Part shown: positions 16,825 to 25,009 of the stretch, piece by piece
How the letters are laid out: every line of letters starts with the position of its first letter
Position numbering within the stretch: the first letter of the stretch is position 1
Origin: CAG-877 sp045627525
Lineage (GTDB): Bacteria; Bacillota_I; Bacilli_A; RF39; UBA660
Length of the DNA stretch: 64,000 bases
Assembly: GCA_045627525.1 (NCBI GenBank)
Contig: JAZQNW010000006.1
Location: forward strand, 62,001-126,000
Direction: 5' to 3'
The notes under the pieces: model-generated
What the model was told of the DNA's origin: nothing
Databases searched by the model: none
What the model saw: only the letters and a program-made list of their open reading frames with translations
Translations under genes and position numbers: made by a program

Positions 16825-18026
16825 AATTTTTCTAATTTTTCATATATTTCTTTTAATTGTTTTTCATAACCAACGTCTTTTGGCTGATAGTATTTTTTAT
16901 TTTTTATTTTGTCTGGTAAATATTGTTGTACTACAAAAGCTCCTTTATAATCATGAGGATATTTATAATCAGGTGAATCTGGTTTTATATTTTTAGGAAT
17001 ATTACCAACATTTCCTTGTTCTATATCTTCTAAGGCTTTATCTAATGCTATGTGAGCAGTATTACTTTTTGGAGAAAGAGCCATTTCTGAAACAATGGTT
17101 CCTAAAGGAATTCTTGCTTCAGGTAGTCCAACTCTTTCAGCTGCATTAATGGCTGAATCTAATCTAGGACCAATTGCAGGATTTGCTAATCCTATATCTT
17201 CATAAGCTATGACACTTAATCTTCGATAAATTGAATCTAAATCGCCAATTGCTATTAATCTTGCTAGGTAATGAAGGGCAGCATCTATATCACTACCACG
17301 TATTGATTTTTGCAATCCACTAAGAACATCATAGTGCCCATCTCCATTTTTATCAGAAAAGAAAACTGGTTTATTATTTATAGCTTTTATTTTTTCTTCA
17401 GTTATTTTTTTATCATCAGTAGAGTAGTAAGCTATTTCTAATAAGTTATAAGCATATCTTAAGTCGTTTCCAGAGAGCTTTGCTATTAATTCAATACTTT
17501 TGTTATCTATTTCTATATTGACTAAATCTGGGTGCTTTATGGCTTTTTTAAGGCCTTTTATTATATCTTTTGTTTCTAATTCTTGTAATTCAAATAATTG
17601 ACATCTACTTCTAATAGCTGGATTTATTGAGTGATATGGATTTGATGTAGTCATGCCAATTAAAGTTATTAATCCACTTTCTAGTTGTGGTAATAATATA
17701 TCTTGTTTATCTTTATTTAGACGATGAATTTCATCTAATATTAAAACCAATCCATCATACATTTTTGCTTCTTCTATAACTATGTCTAAGTCTTTTTTTG
17801 TATTTATAGTGGCATTTAAAAAACGATATCTTATACCTAAGTCAGATACTATTGCATTTGCTATAGATGTTTTTCCTATTCCTGGTTTGCCATATAAGAT
17901 CATGGAAAAAATTTTTTTATTTTTTACTAAATTAGTTAATATCTTTCCTTTACCTATTAGATGTTCTTGACCTATAACTTCTTTTAATGCAGTTGGAGCT
18001 AATTTTAATGCTAATGGTTTTTCCAT
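16809..18026 (-). CDS. rarA: Replication-associated recombination protein RarA (MgsA)
   Basis: AAA+ ATPase acting at stalled replication forks, 405 residues. Walker A GKPGIGKTS is at about 46-54, Walker B LILDEIHRLNKD near 95 and sensor-type GMTTSNPYHSINPAIRSRCQLFEL near 130-150. The C-terminal tetramerisation domain has LQKSIRGSDIDAALHYLARLIAIGD, YEDIGLANP and the end motif GAFVVQQYLPD. ATG 18026 is chosen because GGTGATATATATG places the ribosome site just before it; the upstream GTG 18038 is part of that site. It is divergent from xerD. Confidence 0.95.
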   Translation of the reverse strand: MEKPLALKLAPTALKEVIGQEHLIGKGKILTNLVKNKKIFSMILYGKPGIGKTSIANAIVSDLGIRYRFLNATINTKKDLDIVIEEAKMYDGLVLILDEIHRLNKDKQDILLPQLESGLITLIGMTTSNPYHSINPAIRSRCQLFELQELETKDIIKGLKKAIKHPDLVNIEIDNKSIELIAKLSGNDLRYAYNLLEIAYYSTDDKKITEEKIKAINNKPVFFSDKNGDGHYDVLSGLQKSIRGSDIDAALHYLARLIAIGDLDSIYRRLSVIAYEDIGLANPAIGPRLDSAINAAERVGLPEARIPLGTIVSEMALSPKSNTAHIALDKALEDIEQGNVGNIPKNIKPDSPDYKYPHDYKGAFVVQQYLPDKIKNKKYYQPKDVGYEKQLKEIYEKLEKLKSRH

Positions 18027-18113
18027 ATATATCACCACATATATTTTATCAAAGATAATATAAAATGACTAGAATATCTCCATAAAATTTTATATAATAA
18101 TATTGGTGATACA

Positions 18114-19013
18114 ATGAAAATTATAGATGCAATAGATGATTTTATAAATTATTGTATATTTGAAAAAGGACTTTCTGATAAAACTAGAGAATCTTATACT
18201 AATGATTTAGATGTTTATAGAGAATTTTTAAATGAAAAGGGTATATATGATGTTCAAAATATAAGTTCTTCAGAAATTAAAGAATTTTTAAAAAATAGAA
18301 ATTCTATAGATAAAACAACTACTATTGCACATAATTTAACAGTTATTAAAAATTTTCATAGTTATTTATTAAAACAAAATATAATGAAAGAAGATCCTAG
18401 TGAATTTGTAGAAAGACCTAAATTAAAGAAGTCTTTACCTAAGACGCTTAGTATTGACGATGTTGATAAGCTACTTGATATTGAATTGTCATCGTTATTT
18501 GACTATCGTAATAAAGCTATGTTAGAATTGATGTACGGTACTGGTTTAAGAGTAAGTGAATTGGTATCTTTAACTGTTAGTGATATAGACCTTACTAATT
18601 GTTTAGTTAGAGTTATGGGGAAGGGCAGTAAAGAAAGAAAAATACCATTAGGTGAATATTCAGTTTATTATTTAAAATTATATTTAGATAGACGTAATTC
18701 TATGTTAAAAGGTAAACCCTGCGATAAATTATTTTTAAATAATCATGGATTAGGAATGACAAGACAAGGTTTTTTTAAAAATTTGAAACAATTATTATTT
18801 GAAAAAGGACTTAATGCTGATATTTCACCTCATGTTTTACGTCATAGTTTTGCTACTCACTTATTAAATAGAGGTGCTGATTTAAGAAGTATTCAAGAAA
18901 TGTTAGGACATTCTGATATTGCTACCACAAAAATATATACTCATGTAAGCAATGAAAAAGTAATTGAGGATTATAATAAATACCATCCTCGTAGTCATAA
19001 AGGAGATGTTTGA
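18114..19013 (+). CDS. xerD: Site-specific tyrosine recombinase XerD
   Basis: Resolves chromosome dimers at dif. The 299-residue protein has the N-terminal SAM-like core-binding domain (1-105) and the catalytic domain with Arg146 (GTGLRVSEL), a Lys in GKGSKERKIP (170-173), His240 and Arg243 (HVLRHSFATHLL), His266 (LGHSDIATT) and Tyr275. All catalytic residues are present. The next gene is deoB, as in the Bacillus xerD-deoB order, which supports XerD rather than a mobile-element integrase. The start has GGTGAT upstream. Confidence 0.93.
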   Translation: MKIIDAIDDFINYCIFEKGLSDKTRESYTNDLDVYREFLNEKGIYDVQNISSSEIKEFLKNRNSIDKTTTIAHNLTVIKNFHSYLLKQNIMKEDPSEFVERPKLKKSLPKTLSIDDVDKLLDIELSSLFDYRNKAMLELMYGTGLRVSELVSLTVSDIDLTNCLVRVMGKGSKERKIPLGEYSVYYLKLYLDRRNSMLKGKPCDKLFLNNHGLGMTRQGFFKNLKQLLFEKGLNADISPHVLRHSFATHLLNRGADLRSIQEMLGHSDIATTKIYTHVSNEKVIEDYNKYHPRSHKGDV

Positions 19014-19014
19014 T

Positions 19015-20181
19015 TTGAGATTTAATCGAATTTTTTTAGTCGTTTTAGACTCTTTGGGCGTTGGAGAAACTAGTGATGCAGTTAATTTTAATGATAATGG
19101 AGCTAATACTTTAGGACATATTATTGAAAAATGTGATATTTTTATACCAAATTTAAAGAAAATTGGTTTTTTGGATGTTTTAAATATGAATGATGATGAT
19201 TCTGTAGAAGCATATTATACTATAGCTAAACCTATAAATGCTGGTAAAGATACACTTAATGGTCATTATGAAATGGTTGGAATAAAAAATGATATTCCTT
19301 TTAAAACATTTAATAATGGATTTACTTATGATATTTTAGCTGGTATTGAACAAGTTACAGGTAGAAGAGTTATAGGTAATAAGTGCTGTAATGATGATGC
19401 AATTATTCAAGAATTAGGTGAAAGACAAGCTAATTATGGTTCTTTAATTATATATACTTCAGCTGATTCTGATTTACAAGTTGCTGCGCATGAAGACTGT
19501 ATTCCTATTGCTACTTTATATAAGTATTGCGAAAAAATAAGAGCGTTAACTTTAAAGGAAGATTGGAGAATTGGTAGAGTAATTGCTAGACCTTTTACTG
19601 GTCATCCTGGAAAATATAGATTAATGAATAATTGTCGTAAGGATTATGCTGTAAAACCTCCTAAAAAGATGCTTTTAGATAGTTTAGTTGATAATAGTTA
19701 TAATGTTATTGGCATTGGGAAAATTAATGATATTTTTGATGGACAGGGAATTAATAAGGCAATTAAAGCAACTACTAATGCTGAAGCTGTAAATAAATTG
19801 ATAGATATTATGGATAAGCATTTTAATGGACTTTGTATGGTAAATTTAGCTGATTTTGATAATTTATATGGCCATGCTAGAGATGTAGAAGGGTATGCTA
19901 GGGCAATAGAAGAGTTAGATGTAGACTTGCCAATTATTTTAAATAAATTGGAATTAGATGATTTACTTATTATTACTGCTGATCATGGTAATGATCCAAC
20001 TTTTAAGGGCTGTGATCATACTAGGGAGAATGTTCCGGTAATATTATATAGTCGTAATTTTAAAGAGCCAAAACGTTTAGCAGTATTTGATACTTTAGCT
20101 AATATAGGAGCAACAATTGCTGATAATTTTGAAGTAGAGTTTGGTGAAATTGGTACAAGTATTTTAGATCAATTAAAATAA
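19015..20181 (+). CDS. deoB: Phosphopentomutase
   Basis: Interconverts ribose or deoxyribose 1- and 5-phosphates in nucleoside breakdown. The 388-residue alkaline-phosphatase-fold enzyme shows VVLDSLGVGETSDA, NTLGHI, GKDTLNGHYEM (Thr80 matches the phosphorylated Thr of the Bacillus enzyme), YTSADSDLQVAAHED, RVIARPFTGHPGKYR, ADHGNDPTFKG and DHTRENVP. Metal-ligand motifs are kept. The D-T-M-T-G-H-W motif is altered to D-T-L-N-G-H-Y, so it is a divergent member. TTG 19015 is favoured by AGGAG nine bases upstream; ATG 19006 lies too close to it. Confidence 0.92.
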   Translation: MRFNRIFLVVLDSLGVGETSDAVNFNDNGANTLGHIIEKCDIFIPNLKKIGFLDVLNMNDDDSVEAYYTIAKPINAGKDTLNGHYEMVGIKNDIPFKTFNNGFTYDILAGIEQVTGRRVIGNKCCNDDAIIQELGERQANYGSLIIYTSADSDLQVAAHEDCIPIATLYKYCEKIRALTLKEDWRIGRVIARPFTGHPGKYRLMNNCRKDYAVKPPKKMLLDSLVDNSYNVIGIGKINDIFDGQGINKAIKATTNAEAVNKLIDIMDKHFNGLCMVNLADFDNLYGHARDVEGYARAIEELDVDLPIILNKLELDDLLIITADHGNDPTFKGCDHTRENVPVILYSRNFKEPKRLAVFDTLANIGATIADNFEVEFGEIGTSILDQLK

Positions 20182-20186
20182 GCTAT

Positions 20187-20218
20187 AAAAAAAGTAGGGG
20201 AGGTTCCCCTACTTTTTT
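20187..20218. terminator. Strong bidirectional terminator deoB / DUF1540 gene
   Basis: AAAAAAGTAGGGGA/TCCCCTACTTTTTT stem with a 3-base loop, the most GC-rich terminator in the window; it touches the stop of the convergent gene. Confidence 0.93.
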
Positions 20219-20408
20219 ATTCATCGTCTTCATTCTCGTCATCTTCATCAGTAGTAGTATTTTCAAAACTTTCACAAATAGTTTCATCAGTTGATTCACA
20301 TTCATTTTTATCACATGTACAACTAATTTTAACAGAATCTAATTCACAGCAATCTTTATCATTATGATCGCAGGCTTTTACATTACATTTAATTTTATTT
20401 TTAGCCAT
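20217..20408 (-). CDS. DUF1540 Cys-rich small protein
   Basis: 63 residues. The pattern CNVKAC, CCELDSVKISC and ETICESFE matches the DUF1540 Cys-rich module, found in small, often spore-associated or metal-binding proteins of Clostridia and Bacilli; the function is unknown. The C-terminal tail is almost entirely Asp and Glu. It has a strong GGAGG start. It ends in the bidirectional terminator shared with deoB. Confidence 0.85.
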   Translation of the reverse strand: MAKNKIKCNVKACDHNDKDCCELDSVKISCTCDKNECESTDETICESFENTTTDEDDENEDDE

Positions 20409-20836
20409 ATAATTATATCCTCCTCTCTAAATAATAGTTTGTATAGAAATAGTTAAAATATACATAGTTTAATATTTTAAATTTAGATGGATAATCACCT
20501 TGCTTTTAATAAATAAATCGCTTAAAATGCATTTTAGTATTTTTAGGGTAAAAGAGAGGTAATACTATAGAATATTAAATTTGGTATAAATACAAACTAA
20601 AATGATTCATATAGAATATAATGTTATGAATATATAAATTGAAATTGTTTAAAGCTGTATTATATTTATGTAAGATATTATTATTTATATCTTTATAATG
20701 CATATTTATACATAGTAATAATAATAGAATAGAATAACAAAAAATATTGCAATTAGATATTATTAATAAACTATAATTATAAAGAAGTTGACATAATATC
20801 AATTATAGGAAGTTGATAGTTGAGTGTATATACAAT
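20409..20836. other. Non-coding AT-rich gap
   Basis: About 430 bases with no convincing gene; a 75-codon open frame on the minus strand is low-complexity and lacks a ribosome site. It contains a perfect 14-base palindrome TAAAATGCATTTTA at 20523-20536, about 115 bases upstream of the DUF1540 gene. No structured RNA was recognised. Confidence 0.5.
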
Positions 20837-20863
20837 AAAAAAGACTGTTTTATCAGTCTTTTT
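20837..20863 (-). terminator. Terminator of the HTH gene
   Basis: AAAAAAGACTG/CAGTCTTTTT stem with a 6-base loop, immediately after the stop of the minus-strand HTH gene. Confidence 0.85.
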
Positions 20864-20865
20864 AT

Positions 20866-21633
20866 TTATACTTTTCTTGATTGAATTTCAGCTATTTTTT
20901 CTAAAACTTCTTTAGCGTTATCTTCATTAATCTCTGTAAATCCTAATTCTTTTAAAGCTTGAACTTTTGCTGTATTTAATTCTTGTGTACGAGATAATTT
21001 TTCTTCATTTTTATGTTCAATATCTTCAACAAAGCGTTTATGAGCAGCACTTAGTTTAGTTTTAGATGCGCCTCCATTATTATATAGGGTCATAGCACTA
21101 AACATAATACTTTCGAAGATGAATTGCTTATCATTGTTAAATACAAAATCTGTTGGTTTAGTAAATCCTAATGATTTAGATATATATCCTAGCATATATT
21201 TTAATTCAGGACTATTTTCAATTGATTGTAAAAAATGATATAAATATAAATAAGTATTATATGTATCTTTAGTTTTATCTGAAGATAATTGTTCTTTTAA
21301 TAAGCTAATTATATCAGATAATAATTCTTGTTCTTTACGGTTAAATCCTTTTAAGTCAGCTATGATCTCTTTATTTGAGGAATCTTTTACTCCTTCATTT
21401 AACCTACTCTCTACTTCGATAATATATTCACCATTTATTTTTAATTTTCCTAACTCCTCTATTGTTTCTATATTTAATAAACTCAATAGTTTAGCAGCTT
21501 TTTCTTTAGGCCAATTATTTATATCATCAATTGCTAAATAATTATATAACATTTGTCTAGATACTCCTAAATATTTTGCTAGGCGTACTTTGCTAATTCC
21601 AAGTTCTGTAAGTACTACGTTTAATTCTTTCAT
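20866..21633 (-). CDS. Helix-turn-helix DNA-binding protein
   Basis: 255 residues. The N-terminal 45 residues form an XRE-like helix-turn-helix (LGISKVRLAKYLGVSRQMLYNYLA). The rest is helical, with a middle part (KEQELLSDIISLLKEQL, YLYLYHFLQSIENSPELKYMLGYISKSLG) and a charged C-terminus. No catalytic motif was seen. Start 21633 is set by TAGGAGGG upstream. Its promoter (-35 TTGATT, -10 TATAAT) is overlapped by a 20-base perfect palindrome, so it probably represses itself. The target regulon is unknown. Confidence 0.8.
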   Translation of the reverse strand: MKELNVVLTELGISKVRLAKYLGVSRQMLYNYLAIDDINNWPKEKAAKLLSLLNIETIEELGKLKINGEYIIEVESRLNEGVKDSSNKEIIADLKGFNRKEQELLSDIISLLKEQLSSDKTKDTYNTYLYLYHFLQSIENSPELKYMLGYISKSLGFTKPTDFVFNNDKQFIFESIMFSAMTLYNNGGASKTKLSAAHKRFVEDIEHKNEEKLSRTQELNTAKVQALKELGFTEINEDNAKEVLEKIAEIQSRKV

Positions 21634-21646
21634 ACATTGCCCTCCT

Positions 21647-21666
21647 AATATAATTATAATTATATT
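21647..21666. promoter_or_regulatory. 20-base perfect palindrome over the HTH gene promoter
   Basis: AATATAATTATAATTATATT is self-complementary over 20 bases and covers the -10 element and the region before the ribosome site of the HTH gene. It is a likely autoregulatory operator, although AT richness makes such palindromes easier to find by chance. Confidence 0.5.
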
Positions 21667-21681
21667 GTTTTGAATAATCAA
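21653..21681 (-). promoter_or_regulatory. Promoter of the HTH gene
   Basis: TTGATT, exactly 17 bases, TATAAT on the minus strand. Next to it is an inverted repeat AGTGT/ACACT at 21681-21696 overlapping the upstream edge. Confidence 0.6.
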
Positions 21682-21698
21682 GTGTAAATTGACACTTT

Positions 21699-22733
21699 TT
21701 ATAAAATTTCTTCTATTATTCCTCCACCTAAGCAAATTTCATCTTTGTCATATATTACTACTGATTGTCCTTTTGTAATAGCTCTTTCTTTTTCTTTTAA
21801 AATTACTTCTAACTTATTATTATCTATTAATTTTACTGTTGCTTCTTTTAACTGACTTCTAGATCTTATTTTTACTAATACTTCGGAATCTAGATTGTCA
21901 GTTAATAAATTTATATTATTAGCAATAAATCTTTCTTTAAACAGATCATTATTATTACCAACAATAATTTCATTTGTGTTTTTATTAATATCAGTTACAT
22001 ATAATGGTTCTTTATAGCTAATATTTAATCCTTTTCTTTGACCTATTGTATAGTTAATTAAGCCATTATGATGACCTAAAATAGTACCATCTTTTAGACA
22101 AATATTTCCAATTGATGGTAATTTATCCATATTAGCTGATAAAAAGGCCTTATAATCGTCATTTGGTACAAAGCATACCTCTTGACTATCTTTTTTACTT
22201 TTGACTGGTAAATCAGCTTTTTCTGCTATATTTCTAATATCACTTTTACTACTATAATTTTCTAATGGGAAAATAATGTAATTTAATAAATCTTTTTTTA
22301 TACCATACAAAAAGTATGATTGATCTTTATCTTTATTAGCTGCCATTTTTAATTTGCCATTTTCAATTTTAGCATAATGTCCGGTAGCTATATATTCATA
22401 TCCTAATTCTTTAGCTTTTTCATAGAAAATACCAAATTTAAACTTTTTATTACATAATATACATGGATTAGGTGTTAATCCGTTTTTATAGTTATTAATA
22501 AAATCGTTTATAACAATGTTTTTAAATTCTTCAACTAAATCAAATACATAATGCTTTATTCCTAAAATATTACAAACTTCTTTAGCATCTTTAATAGCAT
22601 TATTAGTTTTTTCATCATCTAGTAATTTCATTGTTGCCCCTACTATATCATGTCCTTGTTGCATTAAAATATATGCCGCAACTGATGAATCTACTCCACC
22701 ACTCATTGCTACTACAACTTTTTTCTTTAACAT
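21699..22733 (-). CDS. mnmA: tRNA-specific 2-thiouridylase MnmA
   Basis: Thiolates U34 of tRNA-Lys, -Glu and -Gln. The 344-residue protein has the PP-loop AMSGGVDSS at about 9-17, the catalytic Cys in NPCILCNKKFKF near 100, ATGHYAKI, DQSYFLYG and the second catalytic Cys in SQEVCFVP near 195. The C-terminal beta-barrel has YTIGQRKGLNIS, YVTDIN and GQSVVIYD. Start ATG 22733 has GGTGAT immediately upstream; GTG 22745 lies within that site. It lies between spoIIM and the HTH gene on the same strand. Confidence 0.96.
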   Translation of the reverse strand: MLKKKVVVAMSGGVDSSVAAYILMQQGHDIVGATMKLLDDEKTNNAIKDAKEVCNILGIKHYVFDLVEEFKNIVINDFINNYKNGLTPNPCILCNKKFKFGIFYEKAKELGYEYIATGHYAKIENGKLKMAANKDKDQSYFLYGIKKDLLNYIIFPLENYSSKSDIRNIAEKADLPVKSKKDSQEVCFVPNDDYKAFLSANMDKLPSIGNICLKDGTILGHHNGLINYTIGQRKGLNISYKEPLYVTDINKNTNEIIVGNNNDLFKERFIANNINLLTDNLDSEVLVKIRSRSQLKEATVKLIDNNKLEVILKEKERAITKGQSVVIYDKDEICLGGGIIEEIL

Positions 22734-22771
22734 ATATATCACCATGTTTAATTATACAGTATTTTTTATAT

Positions 22772-23359
22772 TTAAGCTAGTTTTAGTATATGAGGTATTA
22801 GATATGCTTCTAAAAATGTAGAAATTATAAAGACTATTATAGCTAGTATTAATATTTTTAAATATCTATTTACTATAATTTTTCTATTATATTCTTTTTT
22901 CTTAAATAAATAGTTAAATAACATTATATTAAAACTAATTGAGTAATATACTAATATAAAAATTATAAATATATTTATAATATTAGGAATTATGAATATA
23001 AATATTTTAAAAATGTTTTTTATTTTTAATGTATATATCAAACTACTTATAGTAAATCCTAATACAAAACTATTATATATTAGTAGTATTAAAACAAAAG
23101 GTATTCCTATTATAGATATTCCTAATAGCCAAATTAATAAGCAATTAATCATATTGGTAGTTAATGTTTTAAATATTAATGATTTTATATCTAATCCTTT
23201 ATTAGTAAAAAAATTAGTAATACTATCTACTACTAATTTTTGATTTTCTTTTGATATTATGCTTATATATAATATTCCTAATATAAATGCTATTATTGTT
23301 AGTAAAGATATTATTATAAATATTTTATTTTTCTTCGTTTTATTTACTAGTTCATTCAT
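22772..23359 (-). CDS. spoIIM: Stage II sporulation protein M (SpoIIM)
   Basis: 195-residue membrane protein of about five segments. SpoIIM is part of the SpoIIDMP machinery that remodels septal peptidoglycan and drives engulfment. The central block NCLLIWLLGISIIGIPFVLILLIYNSFVLGFTISSLI, quoted by its key parts LLGISIIGIP and NSFVLGFT, is the recognisable family core. It is slightly shorter than the Bacillus protein and very AT/Ile-rich. A more distant DUF95/SpoIIM-superfamily membrane protein is the alternative. spoIID and spoIIP are not in this window. Confidence 0.8.
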   Translation of the reverse strand: MNELVNKTKKNKIFIIISLLTIIAFILGILYISIISKENQKLVVDSITNFFTNKGLDIKSLIFKTLTTNMINCLLIWLLGISIIGIPFVLILLIYNSFVLGFTISSLIYTLKIKNIFKIFIFIIPNIINIFIIFILVYYSISFNIMLFNYLFKKKEYNRKIIVNRYLKILILAIIVFIISTFLEAYLIPHILKLA

Positions 23360-23415
23360 TTTATCATCCTCGTTAAATTATATAAATTAGTTGATTATAT
23401 TATTCATATTAATAA

Positions 23416-23444
23416 TTTACTTTTTATGACATTTATTTTATAAT
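23416..23444 (+). promoter_or_regulatory. Promoter of the 28-residue membrane peptide gene
   Basis: TTTACT, a 17-base spacer and TATAAT, 17 bases before the start codon of the small gene. Confidence 0.6.
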
Positions 23445-23461
23445 TATGTTGAGGTGTGATT

Positions 23462-23548
23462 ATGAATAGTAAATTTGTAAAAATAGTTTCAATAATTCTT
23501 GCACTTGCTATGATTGTTGGATTTATAAGTATAGCTTTTTCTATATAA
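23462..23548 (+). CDS. 28-residue single-pass membrane peptide (Prli42-like)
   Basis: A short gene with a complete set of signals: promoter, GAGGTG ribosome site, ATG, 28 codons, TAA and a strong terminator. The peptide is MNSKFVKIVSIILALAMIVG followed by FISIAFSI: a short Lys-containing cytoplasmic start and one membrane segment. Its length and layout match the very small Prli42-type proteins that tether the stressosome to the membrane in Listeria and relatives. That name is inference from size and topology only. It lies divergent from spoIIM. Confidence 0.6.
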   Translation: MNSKFVKIVSIILALAMIVGFISIAFSI

Positions 23549-23575
23549 AAAAGACCAAATAAATGGTCTTTTTTT
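23547..23575. terminator. Bidirectional terminator after the small peptide gene
   Basis: AAAAAAGACCA/TGGTCTTTTTT stem with a 6-base loop, overlapping the TAA and ending at the stop of the convergent MBL gene. Confidence 0.88.
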
Positions 23576-24098
23576 ATTTTAAATAAGGATTGTTTTGTTT
23601 TTCTGATTCTAGAGTTGTTATTTCACGATGCCCAGGATATAATTTTATATCTTCAGTATATTTTAATAATTTTGTTATGCTTTCAATCATTTCTTTATTA
23701 TTTCCTCCTGGTAAATCAGTTCTACCTATAGAGTTTTTAAATACAAAATCTCCAACAAACATAACGTTTTCTTCTTTAAAATAAAATGTTACTGAATCTT
23801 TAGAATGTCCTGGAGTATATAAACATTCAAATTTAAAGTCACCAATTGTATATTCTTTTTCTTCTAGATTACTTCGTTTGAATATTTTGATACTTCTTTT
23901 TGTTAAAAAGTTTCTTAGAGCTCCAATATGATCAAAATGGGAATGAGTTATTAGTACTCCTAGAACTTTATTCTCACCTATTGCTTCTTTTATTTTTTGA
24001 TAATCATCTCCCGGATCAATTATTAGACAAGTTTTATTTTCGATAAGTACGTAACAATTTTCATCTAATGCTCCAGTTATTACTCTTTTAATTTCCAT
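23574..24098 (-). CDS. MBL-fold metallo-hydrolase (YqgX/GloB-like)
   Basis: 174 residues; metallo-beta-lactamase fold with the zinc motif THSHFDH at 51-57 (His52, His54, Asp56, His57). Other landmarks are YTPGHSKDSV (second His), FVGDFVFKNSIGRTDLPGG and a final LYPGH. This arrangement is that of the small glyoxalase-II-like hydrolases such as YqgX; the substrate is often a thioester but is not known here. AGGAG precedes the start, and the gene follows closely after the membrane-protein gene on the same strand. Confidence 0.9.
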   Translation of the reverse strand: MEIKRVITGALDENCYVLIENKTCLIIDPGDDYQKIKEAIGENKVLGVLITHSHFDHIGALRNFLTKRSIKIFKRSNLEEKEYTIGDFKFECLYTPGHSKDSVTFYFKEENVMFVGDFVFKNSIGRTDLPGGNNKEMIESITKLLKYTEDIKLYPGHREITTLESEKQNNPYLK

Positions 24099-24108
24099 TA
24101 TTTCACTC

Positions 24109-24921
24109 CTAATTTGCTAATTCTTTGCTGATATAAACATAATTGTAGTTTGTATCAAGTTTAAATGTATAAATATATGTTCCATTTTTTAAATTGTCTG
24201 GTACTTTGTTTCCTTGGATACCATGATATTTTACTTCTTCATAAAGCTTTATAATAGTTTCTTTTGAAGTTGCTTTTTTAAGCTCTTTATTTACGCTATA
24301 TACTGTAGTTGATGGTGTTGCGCATTTTCCAGAAACGTATTCTCCCCTACCTTCTATATATTCGAAACCACCTATGCAGTCGTAACTAAGTTGGATATTG
24401 CCATTTTTGATATTTGTAGTTTCTCCAAATAATTTTTTTAATTCTATTTGTAGTGTTTCTTCTTTGAAAGCAACTGGTGAAAATTCAATTGTTTCTTCGC
24501 AAGTATATGGATACATTTTAGTATCATCAAAATAATTACAGTTTGATTTATATATATTATTTGTAGGTATCTGTCTATAAGCTAAATATAATTTCATTGA
24601 ATCATCTAATGAATTATTAGCTAAATCTTCTTTTATATTTGTTTTAACTTTATTATATAAATCTTGTATGATAGTTGAATTGATATTTAATTCTTTTTCT
24701 TCTCCTGAAGTTGAAACAGGTGTGCAATTTTCTTTTAGAGAATTTAATTGCATTATGTTTTTGTTATAGAAATAATAAGTTAAAAAACAAAGCCCACCTA
24801 AAATTAAAAGTAGGAAAATAGCAAAGCCTGTTCCTTTGCTTTTTATAATAACTTGTGGTGTACTTTCTATAGAATTTTGATTTTTATTTTCTGTTACTTT
24901 TCCCTCTTTATTCTCATTCAT
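24109..24921 (-). CDS. Single-pass membrane protein of unknown function
   Basis: 270 residues: a polar cytoplasmic head (about 1-30), one membrane segment (about 31-50, GFAIFLLLILGGLCFLTYYF) and an outer domain of about 215 residues. The outer domain has six or so Cys (ENC, KSNCNYF, PYTCEE, YDCIGG, GKCATP), suggesting disulphides. No known family is recognised. It lies upstream of the MBL hydrolase gene by ten bases and downstream of the ABC exporter operon terminator, so it is a separate unit. Confidence 0.65.
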   Translation of the reverse strand: MNENKEGKVTENKNQNSIESTPQVIIKSKGTGFAIFLLLILGGLCFLTYYFYNKNIMQLNSLKENCTPVSTSGEEKELNINSTIIQDLYNKVKTNIKEDLANNSLDDSMKLYLAYRQIPTNNIYKSNCNYFDDTKMYPYTCEETIEFSPVAFKEETLQIELKKLFGETTNIKNGNIQLSYDCIGGFEYIEGRGEYVSGKCATPSTTVYSVNKELKKATSKETIIKLYEEVKYHGIQGNKVPDNLKNGTYIYTFKLDTNYNYVYISKELAN

Positions 24922-24984
24922 GATATCACCTATCCTACTATATAATTTTAATATAAAATTATGTTATTTACAATATTTTTAATA

Positions 24985-25009
24985 AAAAAAAGAAGAGTTT
25001 TACTCTTCT
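24985..25009 (-). terminator. Terminator of the ABC exporter operon
   Basis: AGAAGAG/CTCTTCT stem with the TAA stop codon of the ABC gene in its loop, followed by a run of T on the minus strand. Confidence 0.82.

Noticed and set aside
18114..19013. xerD as integrase of a mobile element
   Set aside because: The XerD-type sequence and the conserved xerD-deoB order indicate the housekeeping dimer-resolution recombinase.
20575..20802. 75-codon minus-strand open frame in the gap before the HTH gene terminator
   Set aside because: Low-complexity Tyr/Ile/Asn/Leu sequence, no ribosome site, and the AT-rich gap easily gives chance frames.
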